DNA of 64,000 nucleotides, from contig PKRJ01000005.1 of the NCBI GenBank assembly GCA_017577365.1, positions 40,833 to 104,832 on the forward strand, in the 5' to 3' direction. The stretch comes from Gammaproteobacteria bacterium. GTDB taxonomy: Bacteria > Pseudomonadota > Gammaproteobacteria > Steroidobacterales > Rariloculaceae. Below the pieces are notes generated by a model that did no database searches, was not told where the DNA came from, and worked only from the letters and a program-made list of their open reading frames with translations. The number at the start of each line of letters is the position of its first letter. The stretch's first letter is position 1. Made by a program: the position numbers and the translations under genes. Below are positions 15,097 through 22,984 of the stretch, piece after piece.

Positions 15097-17694
15097 TTAC
15101 TCTTCGCGGAGCGCTTCCATCGGCGTCGTGCGAAAGACCTCGCGGCTCGCCGAAAGGCCGATCGCGGCGGATAGCGCGACGATCACGGCGGCGATCGCGA
15201 GCATCGGCCCGAGCGCGGCCTCGAACGGCACGTCGAACAAGAAGCGGGCGAGCGCCCAGCTCGCGGCGAGCGAGAGGCCGGCGCCGACGAGCACGGCAAG
15301 CAGCCCGAGCAGCGCGTATTCGCCGAGCAGGATCGCGCCGATCTGGCGGCGCGTCGCGCCGAGGGTCTTCAAGAGCACGCTCTCGCGGATGCGCTCGAGT
15401 CGTCCGGTCGCGACGGAACCCAGCAGCACGACGAAACCGGTTGCGACGGAGAACGCGGCGAGGAAGCGGATCACGAGCGAGACGCGGCCGATGACCTCGT
15501 CGAGCGCGGCCTGCACGAGCGTGAGGTCGATGACGGAGACGTTCGGATGCTGCGCCACGACGTCTCGCTGCGCGGCCGTGCGCGCTTCCGCGGTCTCGGC
15601 GCGCGCGAGCAGCACCCACATCTGCGGCGCATCCCGCAACGCGTCGGGCTCGAAGACGGCGAAGAAATTCGGCTCGAGCCGCGCCCAGTCGACCGCGCGA
15701 ATCGACGTCACCACGGTCGGGACCGTCACGCCTTGAATGTCCCAGTCGATGCGGTCGCCGAGCGTCACGCCGAGATCTCGAGCGATATCCTGCTCGAGCG
15801 AGACCGCGAACGGCGCTTCGCCGTCCGTCGCGTTGCGCTCGTTCCACCAGCGGCCCGCGACGAGCCGCTCGGATTCCGTCAACGTCTCGCGGAACGTCGA
15901 GCGGTATTCGCGGCGCAACGCCCAGCGTCGCGGCCTGCCTTCGTCGGGCTCGAGGTCCTGCGTGGGCTCGGGCAACGAGCCGTCGCCGTCGAGCACGAGC
16001 TCGTCCTCGAGGAAGCGGCGCACGGGCTCGCCCTTGACGGCGGCGATGCGCATCGATACGAGCGGCACGCTGTCGAGGATCTCGATGTCGTGCATGGCCA
16101 GCACGTCGCGCACCGGCTCGATCTGATCGACCTGCACGTCGAGCAGCACGAGGTTGAACCGCGTTTCACTATTGGCCGTGAGCGGCCGAAGCAGATTCGC
16201 CTGCGTGAGGACGAGCGTCGCGAGCAGGAACGCGCCGAAGCCGAGCGCGACGACGACCGTCATCGTCTGATTGCCCGGCCGATAGAGATTCGCGATGCTC
16301 TGCCGAAACATGAACGGGAACCCGGCGTGCGGCGCGCGCCGCAGGAGCTTCGTGCACGCTCGGGCCGCGAGCCACAGCGCGAGCAGCGTGATGCCGATGC
16401 CTAACGAGACGCCGAGGCCGGCGAAGACGTCGTGCGCCTGGTAGACGATCAACGCGACGACGCCGACGACGAGCGCGATCGCCATGCCGAGCCGGAGCTT
16501 GTCGTGGCCTCGAGCGATGAGCGGCTCGACGCGGCGACGGAGCGCTCTGAGCGGCGATACGGTGCGGATCTCGAGCAAGGGCAGGAGCGCGAAGGCGAGC
16601 GCGGTCGCCATACCCGCGACGAGCCCCGTCAGGGCCGCCGGGCCGTCCACCCGAATCGGCACGTCGACGGGTAACAGCCCGGTGAGCATTTGCGGTAGCA
16701 CCCATTGCACGACGGCGCCGGCCAGCACGCCGACGAGCGCGCCGAGCAGGCCCATCGCGCCCGCTTGCAGTAGATAGAGCGCGAGCACCTCGCGCGACGT
16801 CGCGCCGAGACAGCGCAGCACCGCGATGCTGTCGACCTTGCGGCTCATGTACGCGCTCATCGCGCTCGCGACGCCGATGCCGCCGAGCAGGAGCGCGAAT
16901 ACGCCGACGAGCCCGAGATAGCGGCCGAGCATGCCGAGCGCCTCGTCGATCTGCTCCTGCTGCTCTTGCAGCGTGCGCGAGCGCACGCGCTCGGCGCGCC
17001 AGATCGGCCGGTAGCCTTCGTCGATCGTCTCCGCGAGCTCGGGATCCGGCACGCGCAGGAAGGCTTCGTACGTCACGCGTGCGCCGTAGCCGAGCAGCTC
17101 CGTCTCGTCGACGTATCGCGCGGGGATGAAGACGCGCGGCGCGAACGACGAGGCGATCTCGATATCGCCGGGCATACGGTGCAGCTCGCCGATGATCCGG
17201 AAGCGCGCCTTGCCGATCTCGATCACGTCCCCGATTTCGGCGCCGAGCGCGACGACGAGCGCCGGCTCGACGACGGCGTTCCGGTCGTCTTGCAGCGAGG
17301 CCCACTGTCCCGCGGGCGAGGTCTCGATGGTGCCGTAGAACGGGAAGCCGGGCTCCGCCGCCCGCACCTGCACGAGCCGCGTCGCGCCGTTCTCCGCATG
17401 CCGCGCCATCGACGCGAACGACGTGACGCGCGCGACATCGATACCGCCTCGCGCGAGCGACTCGAGGACCTCGGTCGTGCGCGGACCGAACGGATCGCGG
17501 CTTTGCAGCTGGACGTCGGCGCCGAGCATCGCGCGCGCTTGCGCGCTCATCTCCCGCTTCATCGTCGACGCGAAGCCTTGCACCGCGACGAGCGCGGCGA
17601 CGCCGAGCGAGATCGCCGAGAGGAACAGGAACAGCCGCCGTCGCGCGAAGCGGCTCTCGCGGAACGCGAGAGAGAGGAGCTGGCGTGTGGTCAT
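15097..17694 (-). CDS. ybbP: ABC transporter permease, FtsX family (YbbP-like)
   Basis: The 865-residue inner-membrane protein carries two FtsX-like permease modules: a first helix at about residues 20-40, three helices near 260-370 (GVFALLLGGIGVASAMSAYM), helices near 400-500, and a last trio near 740-850 ending in LSASREVFRTTPMEALREE. Its ATG overlaps the stop of the ybbA-like ATPase gene by four bases, so the two form one transporter. The tesA-like esterase is divergent, which is the classical tesA/ybbA/ybbP arrangement of Gammaproteobacteria. In E. coli the function of YbbAP is not settled; lipid or ester export has been suggested from the tesA link. Confidence 0.9.
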   Translation of the reverse strand: MTTRQLLSLAFRESRFARRRLFLFLSAISLGVAALVAVQGFASTMKREMSAQARAMLGADVQLQSRDPFGPRTTEVLESLARGGIDVARVTSFASMARHAENGATRLVQVRAAEPGFPFYGTIETSPAGQWASLQDDRNAVVEPALVVALGAEIGDVIEIGKARFRIIGELHRMPGDIEIASSFAPRVFIPARYVDETELLGYGARVTYEAFLRVPDPELAETIDEGYRPIWRAERVRSRTLQEQQEQIDEALGMLGRYLGLVGVFALLLGGIGVASAMSAYMSRKVDSIAVLRCLGATSREVLALYLLQAGAMGLLGALVGVLAGAVVQWVLPQMLTGLLPVDVPIRVDGPAALTGLVAGMATALAFALLPLLEIRTVSPLRALRRRVEPLIARGHDKLRLGMAIALVVGVVALIVYQAHDVFAGLGVSLGIGITLLALWLAARACTKLLRRAPHAGFPFMFRQSIANLYRPGNQTMTVVVALGFGAFLLATLVLTQANLLRPLTANSETRFNLVLLDVQVDQIEPVRDVLAMHDIEILDSVPLVSMRIAAVKGEPVRRFLEDELVLDGDGSLPEPTQDLEPDEGRPRRWALRREYRSTFRETLTESERLVAGRWWNERNATDGEAPFAVSLEQDIARDLGVTLGDRIDWDIQGVTVPTVVTSIRAVDWARLEPNFFAVFEPDALRDAPQMWVLLARAETAEARTAAQRDVVAQHPNVSVIDLTLVQAALDEVIGRVSLVIRFLAAFSVATGFVVLLGSVATGRLERIRESVLLKTLGATRRQIGAILLGEYALLGLLAVLVGAGLSLAASWALARFLFDVPFEAALGPMLAIAAVIVALSAAIGLSASREVFRTTPMEALREE

Positions 17695-18365
17695 GCGGCC
17701 GCGCTGTCGGCGACGATCTTGCCGTCCGCGAGGCGAATCGTGCGCCGCGCGCGTCCAGCGAGGAGGGGATCGTGGGTGACGAGCACGAGCGTCGTGCCGC
17801 GCTCGCGGTTCAGTTCCTCCATCAGGGCGATGATGCCTTCGCCGGTCGCGGCGTCGAGATTGCCCGTCGGCTCGTCGGCGAACAGGATCCTCGGCTCATG
17901 GACGAACGCGCGCGCGAGCGCGACGCGCTGCTGCTCGCCGCCCGAGAGCTGCGTCGGATAATGATCGAGCCGACCGCTCAAGCCCACGCGCTCGAGCAGC
18001 GCGGCGGCCCTCGCGGAGACGTTTCGGTCGCCGCGCAGCTCGAGCGGCACCTGCACGTTCTCGAGCGCGGTCAACGACGGCAAGAGCTGGAACGATTGAA
18101 AGACGAAGCCGACGTTATCGCGCCTGAAACGTGCCCGCTCGTCCTCGGTCAGCGGCGCGAGATCGGTGCCGTCGATCGCGACCGAGCCGCGGCTCGGCGT
18201 GTCGAGACCCGCGAGGAGCCCGAGCAGCGTTGTCTTGCCGCTGCCCGAAGGGCCTAGAATTGCAACGAAGTCGCCTTCGTCGATTTCGAGGTCGACGTCG
18301 CGGAGCACCGTCAGCGTGCGTTCTCCGCTGCGATAGGTTTTTTCGAGGCCCCTGGCTATGAGCAT
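17691..18365 (-). CDS. ybbA: ABC transporter ATP-binding protein (YbbA-like, LolD/MacB class)
   Basis: The 224-residue ATPase has Walker A GPSGSGKTT at residues 38-46, the Q-loop FVFQSFQLLPSL, signature LSGGEQQR at 140-147, Walker B ILFADEP at 160-166, and the switch His in VLVTHD. It pairs with the YbbP permease through a four-base overlap. ATG 18365 is supported by GGAGAG about 9 bases upstream. This start lies inside the first codons of the divergent tesA gene, so the two genes share eight base pairs at their 5' ends. Confidence 0.93.
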   Translation of the reverse strand: MLIARGLEKTYRSGERTLTVLRDVDLEIDEGDFVAILGPSGSGKTTLLGLLAGLDTPSRGSVAIDGTDLAPLTEDERARFRRDNVGFVFQSFQLLPSLTALENVQVPLELRGDRNVSARAAALLERVGLSGRLDHYPTQLSGGEQQRVALARAFVHEPRILFADEPTGNLDAATGEGIIALMEELNRERGTTLVLVTHDPLLAGRARRTIRLADGKIVADSAAA

Positions 18366-19116
18366 GAAGACGCGCTCTCCCGCTCGCATCGCGGCGATGC
18401 TGCTCGCCGCGACGATGATCGGGTGCGGCAGCACGGAAAGCAACCAGCCGGCCGGCGGGGATGCCGGATCCGACAGCGTCGGGCTCGCCGAGGAGTCGCG
18501 GCACGCGCCCGCCGAGAGCGCACCGGAGACGGCCGACAAACGAACCGTTCTGTTCGTCGGCACGAGCCTGACCGCGGGGCTCGGCCTGCCGCAGTCGCAG
18601 TCGTTCCCGCTTCTGATCGAGCGACGCATCGAGGAGGCGGGACTGCCGTTTCGCGTCGTCAACGCAGGCGTCAGCGGCGAGACGTCCGCCGGCGCGCTGC
18701 GCAGGATCGATTGGCTGACGCGTCAGCCGTTCGACGTCGTCGTCCTCGAGACCGGCGCGAACGACATGTTGCGCGGCATCGAGCCGCAAGCGACCGAGCG
18801 GAACATTCAAGAGATCATCGACCGGCTGCGGCGGGCGAAGCCCGACGTCGTGATCGTGCTCGCCGGCATGCTCGCGCTGCCGAATATGGGTGAAGCTTAT
18901 GCGCGCGAGTTCGAAGCGATCTATCCGCGTCTCGCCGAGCGCAACGGATTGCCGTTCGTGCCGTTCCTGCTCGAGGGCGTCGGCGGTGAGCGTTCGCTGA
19001 ACCAGGAAGACGGCATTCATCCGAACGCCGAGGGTCATCGCATCATCGCGGAGACCGTTTGGCGCGTGCTCGAGCCCGTGCTCGTCGCGGGCGGGCAGGG
19101 CGAGACGGGCGCCTGA
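18358..19116 (+). CDS. tesA: Arylesterase/thioesterase I-like SGNH hydrolase lipoprotein
   Basis: The 252-residue protein is a TesA-type SGNH hydrolase. The nucleophile block is FVGTSLTAGLG, where GTS replaces the usual GDS, followed by the oxyanion residues NAGVSGE and GAND, and the catalytic D-x-x-H in DGIHPN. The N-terminus ends in MIGCGST, a lipobox that predicts membrane anchoring by a lipid rather than a free periplasmic form as in E. coli TesA. A ~35-residue acidic linker follows. GAGG lies 10 bases before ATG 18358. The gene is divergent from, and overlaps, the ybbA start. Confidence 0.9.
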   Translation: MSMKTRSPARIAAMLLAATMIGCGSTESNQPAGGDAGSDSVGLAEESRHAPAESAPETADKRTVLFVGTSLTAGLGLPQSQSFPLLIERRIEEAGLPFRVVNAGVSGETSAGALRRIDWLTRQPFDVVVLETGANDMLRGIEPQATERNIQEIIDRLRRAKPDVVIVLAGMLALPNMGEAYAREFEAIYPRLAERNGLPFVPFLLEGVGGERSLNQEDGIHPNAEGHRIIAETVWRVLEPVLVAGGQGETGA

Positions 19117-19126
19117 CGCTTCTCGC

Positions 19127-20635
19127 TCAGCCTTCCGTGAGAATACGCGCGATCTCCTCGGAGACGATGTTGTCGCGTCCGCCGGTGCGTCCGAGCGCCT
19201 GATCGAGCGGCGACTTGCCGAGCGCGTCGACGATATCGACCGCGGCGCCGTGCTCGAGCAGATATTCGACGACGCGCGTCCAGCCGAACTTGATCGCGCC
19301 GTAGAGCGCGGTCTGGCCGAGACGGTCCGTCATCGTGCTCGGGCGCGCGATCCGCGCCGTGCGGCTATGGATGTCGGTGACGCGGGCGTTCACGTCGGCA
19401 CCCGCGGCGAGCAGCACCTCGAGCGTCGCGATCACGCGGCTTTCGACGTCGCCGTCGACTACGAAGCGGCGGTCGCGCACGGAAACGCCCATGCCGGCCG
19501 CGGCCATCAGCGGCGTCACGCCCATGACGTTCGGCAAGTCGACGAGCGCGCCGTGCTCGAGCAGCGCGCGGATCGCTTCGACGTCGTGCCCGATCGCGGC
19601 GCGAAGCAGCGGCGTCGCGCCGGTCGTCAGCAGATCGTCGACGAAGCGGCCGCTGTTGCCGCCGCGTCCCGGCCGATGGAAGTTGAGCTGCACGTTCGGG
19701 TCGACGCCGGCTGCGAGCAGCATCCGAATGATGTCCATTCCGGTCGTCGTCTCGGGCTCGTCCGGCATGCGGCGCGGATACGAATTCATGTCGACCGCGA
19801 TATAGAGCGCGGTACGCCCCCACCAGTCCGCGTAGTGCGGATTCGCGCCGCGCTCGAGGAGCCGCTTCGCCGTATCGAACCGGAAATTGTCGATCGCGAT
19901 CATCAGCGGCGTGACGCCGTCCGGCGTCGGGCGGTCGATGCTTGCGCCGGCATCGAGCAACGCTTCGACGCAGTCGGTGCAGCCCGAGCGCGCCGCGTAG
20001 AGCAGCGGCGTGAGCCCGCCGGTCGGCCGGTACTGCGCGCGCGGCTCGGACGTGATCTGCGTTGGCCACTCGTTGATGTCGCCGCGCGCCTCGACCTCGG
20101 CGCCGTGCTCGATCAGGAGCCGCACGATCTCCGCGGCGCGGCTGTCCGCGGCCCACATCAACGCCGTCTGCTCGCGCCAGCGTTCGCGCGCGTTCACGTC
20201 CGCGCCGTGCGCGATCAGCACGCGCGCCGCGTCGGTGGCGCCGGCGCGGGCCGCGAGCATCAGCGCGGTCTGGCCGTCCTGATTCGGCGACTCGACGTCG
20301 GCGCCGGCCGCGAGCAGCTTCTCGACGAGATCGGCGCGGCCGGCCTTCACGGCCTCGGCGAGCGGCGTCGCGCCGTAGAGGTTCACGACGTCCGCGGCAG
20401 CACCCCGCGCGAGCAGCGCGTCGACGAGCTCGGCGTCGAGCCGATACACGGCCCAGTGGAGCGGCGTCGTGCCGTCGCCCTGCGCGGCGTTGACGTCGGC
20501 GCCCGCTTCGATGAGCTCGAGCGCGCCGCGAATGTCTCCGGCCTGGATGCGATCGGCGAGCGGCGACGCCGAGTCCTTCGCCCACGCGGTCGCGGCGAGG
20601 AGCATGGCGAGCGCGGTCACGACGTGCTTCTTCAT
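19127..20635 (-). CDS. Exported ankyrin-repeat protein
   Basis: The 502-residue protein has a signal peptide (VVTALAMLLAATAWA) and about eleven ankyrin repeats from residue 25 to the end, seen as recurring TPLHWAV, TPLAEAVKAG, TALMLAARAG, TPLLYAARSG, TPLMIAI and TALYGAIKFG blocks each followed by LLxxGA. Some repeats are interrupted by long loops (for example GDINEWPTQITSEPRAQYRP), a pattern common in exported ankyrin proteins encoded with DUF1552/DUF1592 genes. It is the last gene of the operon 25420-19127, with a four-base gap from the MBL gene. It probably acts as a protein-binding scaffold outside the cytoplasm. Confidence 0.88.
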   Translation of the reverse strand: MKKHVVTALAMLLAATAWAKDSASPLADRIQAGDIRGALELIEAGADVNAAQGDGTTPLHWAVYRLDAELVDALLARGAAADVVNLYGATPLAEAVKAGRADLVEKLLAAGADVESPNQDGQTALMLAARAGATDAARVLIAHGADVNARERWREQTALMWAADSRAAEIVRLLIEHGAEVEARGDINEWPTQITSEPRAQYRPTGGLTPLLYAARSGCTDCVEALLDAGASIDRPTPDGVTPLMIAIDNFRFDTAKRLLERGANPHYADWWGRTALYIAVDMNSYPRRMPDEPETTTGMDIIRMLLAAGVDPNVQLNFHRPGRGGNSGRFVDDLLTTGATPLLRAAIGHDVEAIRALLEHGALVDLPNVMGVTPLMAAAGMGVSVRDRRFVVDGDVESRVIATLEVLLAAGADVNARVTDIHSRTARIARPSTMTDRLGQTALYGAIKFGWTRVVEYLLEHGAAVDIVDALGKSPLDQALGRTGGRDNIVSEEIARILTEG

Positions 20636-20639
20636 CGCT

Positions 20640-21623
20640 TCAAACGATGTCGTGCGAGATCTTGTTGTGATGCGCCCACAGGCTCTGATGGACGTCGTAG
20701 AGGAATTTGCCGGGATCGTCGAAGCGGCGCGCGAGATCGTCCATGACGCCGGCGTCGAGCATCTCGGCGGCGCTGTATCCCTGCCGCAGCAGCTCGGTCG
20801 TGCGCTCGAACAGCGTGAGCATCATCTCGTGCTCGACCGCGACGTCCTTGCGGCGCACGGCTGGGCCGTAGCTCGGCACGTAGAGCGTCGCGTCGTCGCC
20901 GATCTCGAGCAGCCGGGCGAGCGAATCGACGCGCCCGCCGAGCCAGCCGCCGCCGAACCAGTCGAGCTCGGGATCGACGAGCGGCGACACCGCGTCGCCC
21001 ACCGCGATGATGTCCGCGTCCGTGAAATGGACGTAGACGTCGCCGTCGGTGTGCGCCTCGATCAGGTAGCCGATCTCGACGTTCTCGCCGCCGAGCTCGA
21101 GCGTGCGGCGGTCGCGCAGCGTCTCGGTCGGCCGCGCCGCGGTGGGAACCGGCTCGCGGTAACGGTCCTCGTCGCGCAGGTAATAGCCGTGCGTCAACCG
21201 GAAACGCGTCTTCTCGTGCGCGACGATCGTCGCGCCGCGCGCGCCGAACGTCTCGTTGCCGCCGATCTGGTCGAGGTGCCAATGGGTATTGATCACGGTA
21301 TCGACGCGTCCGCCGCCCGGCAGCGATTCGAGCGCTTCGACGAGCGCTCGGGTCTCGCCGGGGGCTCCGCTGTCGACGAGCGTCTGGCCTTCCGCAGTCG
21401 CGCGGACGAGCACGTTGCCGCCTAGACCCGAGACGAGCGAGAACGGGCCGCGCAGGCCCGTCACGGCGCGCTCGGCCGAAAGCGCTCGGCGCGGCCAGCC
21501 GGGCAGGAGGCCCGCGAGCAACGCGCCGAAGCCCGCTAGCAGCACGGCTCTGCGTTTCGTGCGCGGCGCGCGAAGGGTCGCTGCTTCGCTCACGTGTGCC
21601 GGTTTCGAGTCGTTGGACGTCAT
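20640..21623 (-). CDS. Exported metallo-beta-lactamase-fold protein with altered metal site
   Basis: The 327-residue protein has a Tat-like or signal-anchor N-terminus (RTKRRAVLLAGFGALLAGLL) and an MBL fold: the motif THWHLDQIGG (His 114, His 116, Asp 118), AHTDGDVYVHF and AVGDAVSP. Two usual ligands are changed: the His after Asp in HxHxDH is Gln 119, and the late PGHG motif is PSYGP. The second metal site is therefore probably missing, so activity may be reduced to one metal or be of a different kind. Its ATG shares one base with the stop of the DUF1552 gene (TGATG). Confidence 0.85.
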   Translation of the reverse strand: MTSNDSKPAHVSEAATLRAPRTKRRAVLLAGFGALLAGLLPGWPRRALSAERAVTGLRGPFSLVSGLGGNVLVRATAEGQTLVDSGAPGETRALVEALESLPGGGRVDTVINTHWHLDQIGGNETFGARGATIVAHEKTRFRLTHGYYLRDEDRYREPVPTAARPTETLRDRRTLELGGENVEIGYLIEAHTDGDVYVHFTDADIIAVGDAVSPLVDPELDWFGGGWLGGRVDSLARLLEIGDDATLYVPSYGPAVRRKDVAVEHEMMLTLFERTTELLRQGYSAAEMLDAGVMDDLARRFDDPGKFLYDVHQSLWAHHNKISHDIV

Positions 21624-22972
21624 CAGAAGCCGGCGACCTCGCCGGTGCTGTTCGCGAAACGGTCGAGCTCGAAGCCGACCTTGTTCAGCACGGTCAGATG
21701 CAGATTCGCGAGCGGCGTGCGCTCGGGAAGCTCGATGTGCCTTCCGCCGTTCAGCGTGCCGGCGCCGCCGCCGACGAGAATGATCGGCAGCGGATAGTTG
21801 TTGTGCCGGTCGCTGTTGCTCATGTTCGAGCCGTACATCAGCATCGAGTGATCGAGCAGGCTGCCTTCGCCGTCCGGCGTCGCGGCGAGCTTCGCGACGA
21901 ATTCCGCGAAGCGCTCCATGTGATAGCGCTGGATGCGCACGAGCTTGCGGAGGCGCTCGAGGTCGTTCGCGTGGTGCGACAGCGGATGGAACGCGTCCGG
22001 CACGCCGATGAAGTTGTACGTGCGGTTCGTGCCTTCGGCGACCATGATGTACGACACGACGCGCGTGAGATTCGCCTGATACGCGAGCGCGATCAGGTCG
22101 AACATCAGTTTGACCTGCTCGTCGAACGAATCGAGCTCGCCGACCGGCGCCTCGGGCAGCTCGATGCCGGATAGGTCACGCTGCTCCGCCCGCTCGACGC
22201 GCCGCTCGACCTCACGGACCGTGTCGAGATACTGGTCGAGGATCACGCGGTCGCCGTGGCCGAGCACGCGCTTGAGCTCGTTCGTCCGCTCGGCGACGAG
22301 ATCGAGGAGGCTGCGAGTCTGCCGCGAGACCGCCACGCGCTCCTCGGGCGTATCGCCCTCGCCGAACAGACGCATGAAGACCTTGCGCGGATTGAACTCC
22401 ATCGGCAGCGGCGACGTCTCGTTGCGGAACGAGAGCGTCGAGCTGTAGTAGCAGCCGCCGCTGCCGGCCGCGCACGCCGCGGCTTGCACCGGCGTCTCCG
22501 CCGCGACCTCGAGCGAGGGCAGGGGCGTTTCCTGACCGATGCGGCTCGCGATGATCTGGTCGACCGTCGCCGCCATCTTCGCGCCGGTCGCGCTCGTGTC
22601 CGGGCGCACGCCGGAGAGCCACGTCGCAGGCACGAGCGTATGCACCGAGTTCGCCGCGGCTTCGTTGTCGAGATTCGCGAACGAGACGAGCTGACGCTTG
22701 AAGGGCTCGAGCGGCTCCAAGATGTGGCTCAGCTTGAAATCGTCCCCGGCGCCGCTCGGCGTCCAGTGATCCATCGCCGCGCCGTGCGGGGTATTCGCCA
22801 TGATCGCGCCGTGCGGCAGGTAGAAGAATCCGACGCGTAAGTTGGGCCGAGCCTCGGTCTTCGCAAGTGCCGTCGCCGCCGGGATCATCGCATCGAGAAG
22901 CGGCAGGCCGATCGCGACGCCGGCGCCGCGCAGCACCGTGCGGCGCGATAGATGTTTCTTCGTCAGATACAT
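21623..22972 (-). CDS. DUF1552 protein with Tat signal
   Basis: The 449-residue protein begins with a twin-arginine signal (HLSRRTVLRGAGVAIGLPLL) and matches DUF1552 across its length: FFYLPHGAIMANTPHG, FANLDNEAAANSVHT, VDQIIASRIGQETPLPSLEV, LDQYLDTVREVERRVERAE and LMYGSNMSNSDRHNNYPLPI. The family resembles DUF1501/sulfatase-like secreted proteins but has no assigned function. It nearly always accompanies a DUF1592 cytochrome-like protein, which is the case here with 12 bases between them. Tat export suggests it folds, perhaps with a cofactor, before export. Confidence 0.9.
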   Translation of the reverse strand: MYLTKKHLSRRTVLRGAGVAIGLPLLDAMIPAATALAKTEARPNLRVGFFYLPHGAIMANTPHGAAMDHWTPSGAGDDFKLSHILEPLEPFKRQLVSFANLDNEAAANSVHTLVPATWLSGVRPDTSATGAKMAATVDQIIASRIGQETPLPSLEVAAETPVQAAACAAGSGGCYYSSTLSFRNETSPLPMEFNPRKVFMRLFGEGDTPEERVAVSRQTRSLLDLVAERTNELKRVLGHGDRVILDQYLDTVREVERRVERAEQRDLSGIELPEAPVGELDSFDEQVKLMFDLIALAYQANLTRVVSYIMVAEGTNRTYNFIGVPDAFHPLSHHANDLERLRKLVRIQRYHMERFAEFVAKLAATPDGEGSLLDHSMLMYGSNMSNSDRHNNYPLPIILVGGGAGTLNGGRHIELPERTPLANLHLTVLNKVGFELDRFANSTGEVAGF

Positions 22973-22984
22973 CGCTGCACCCTG

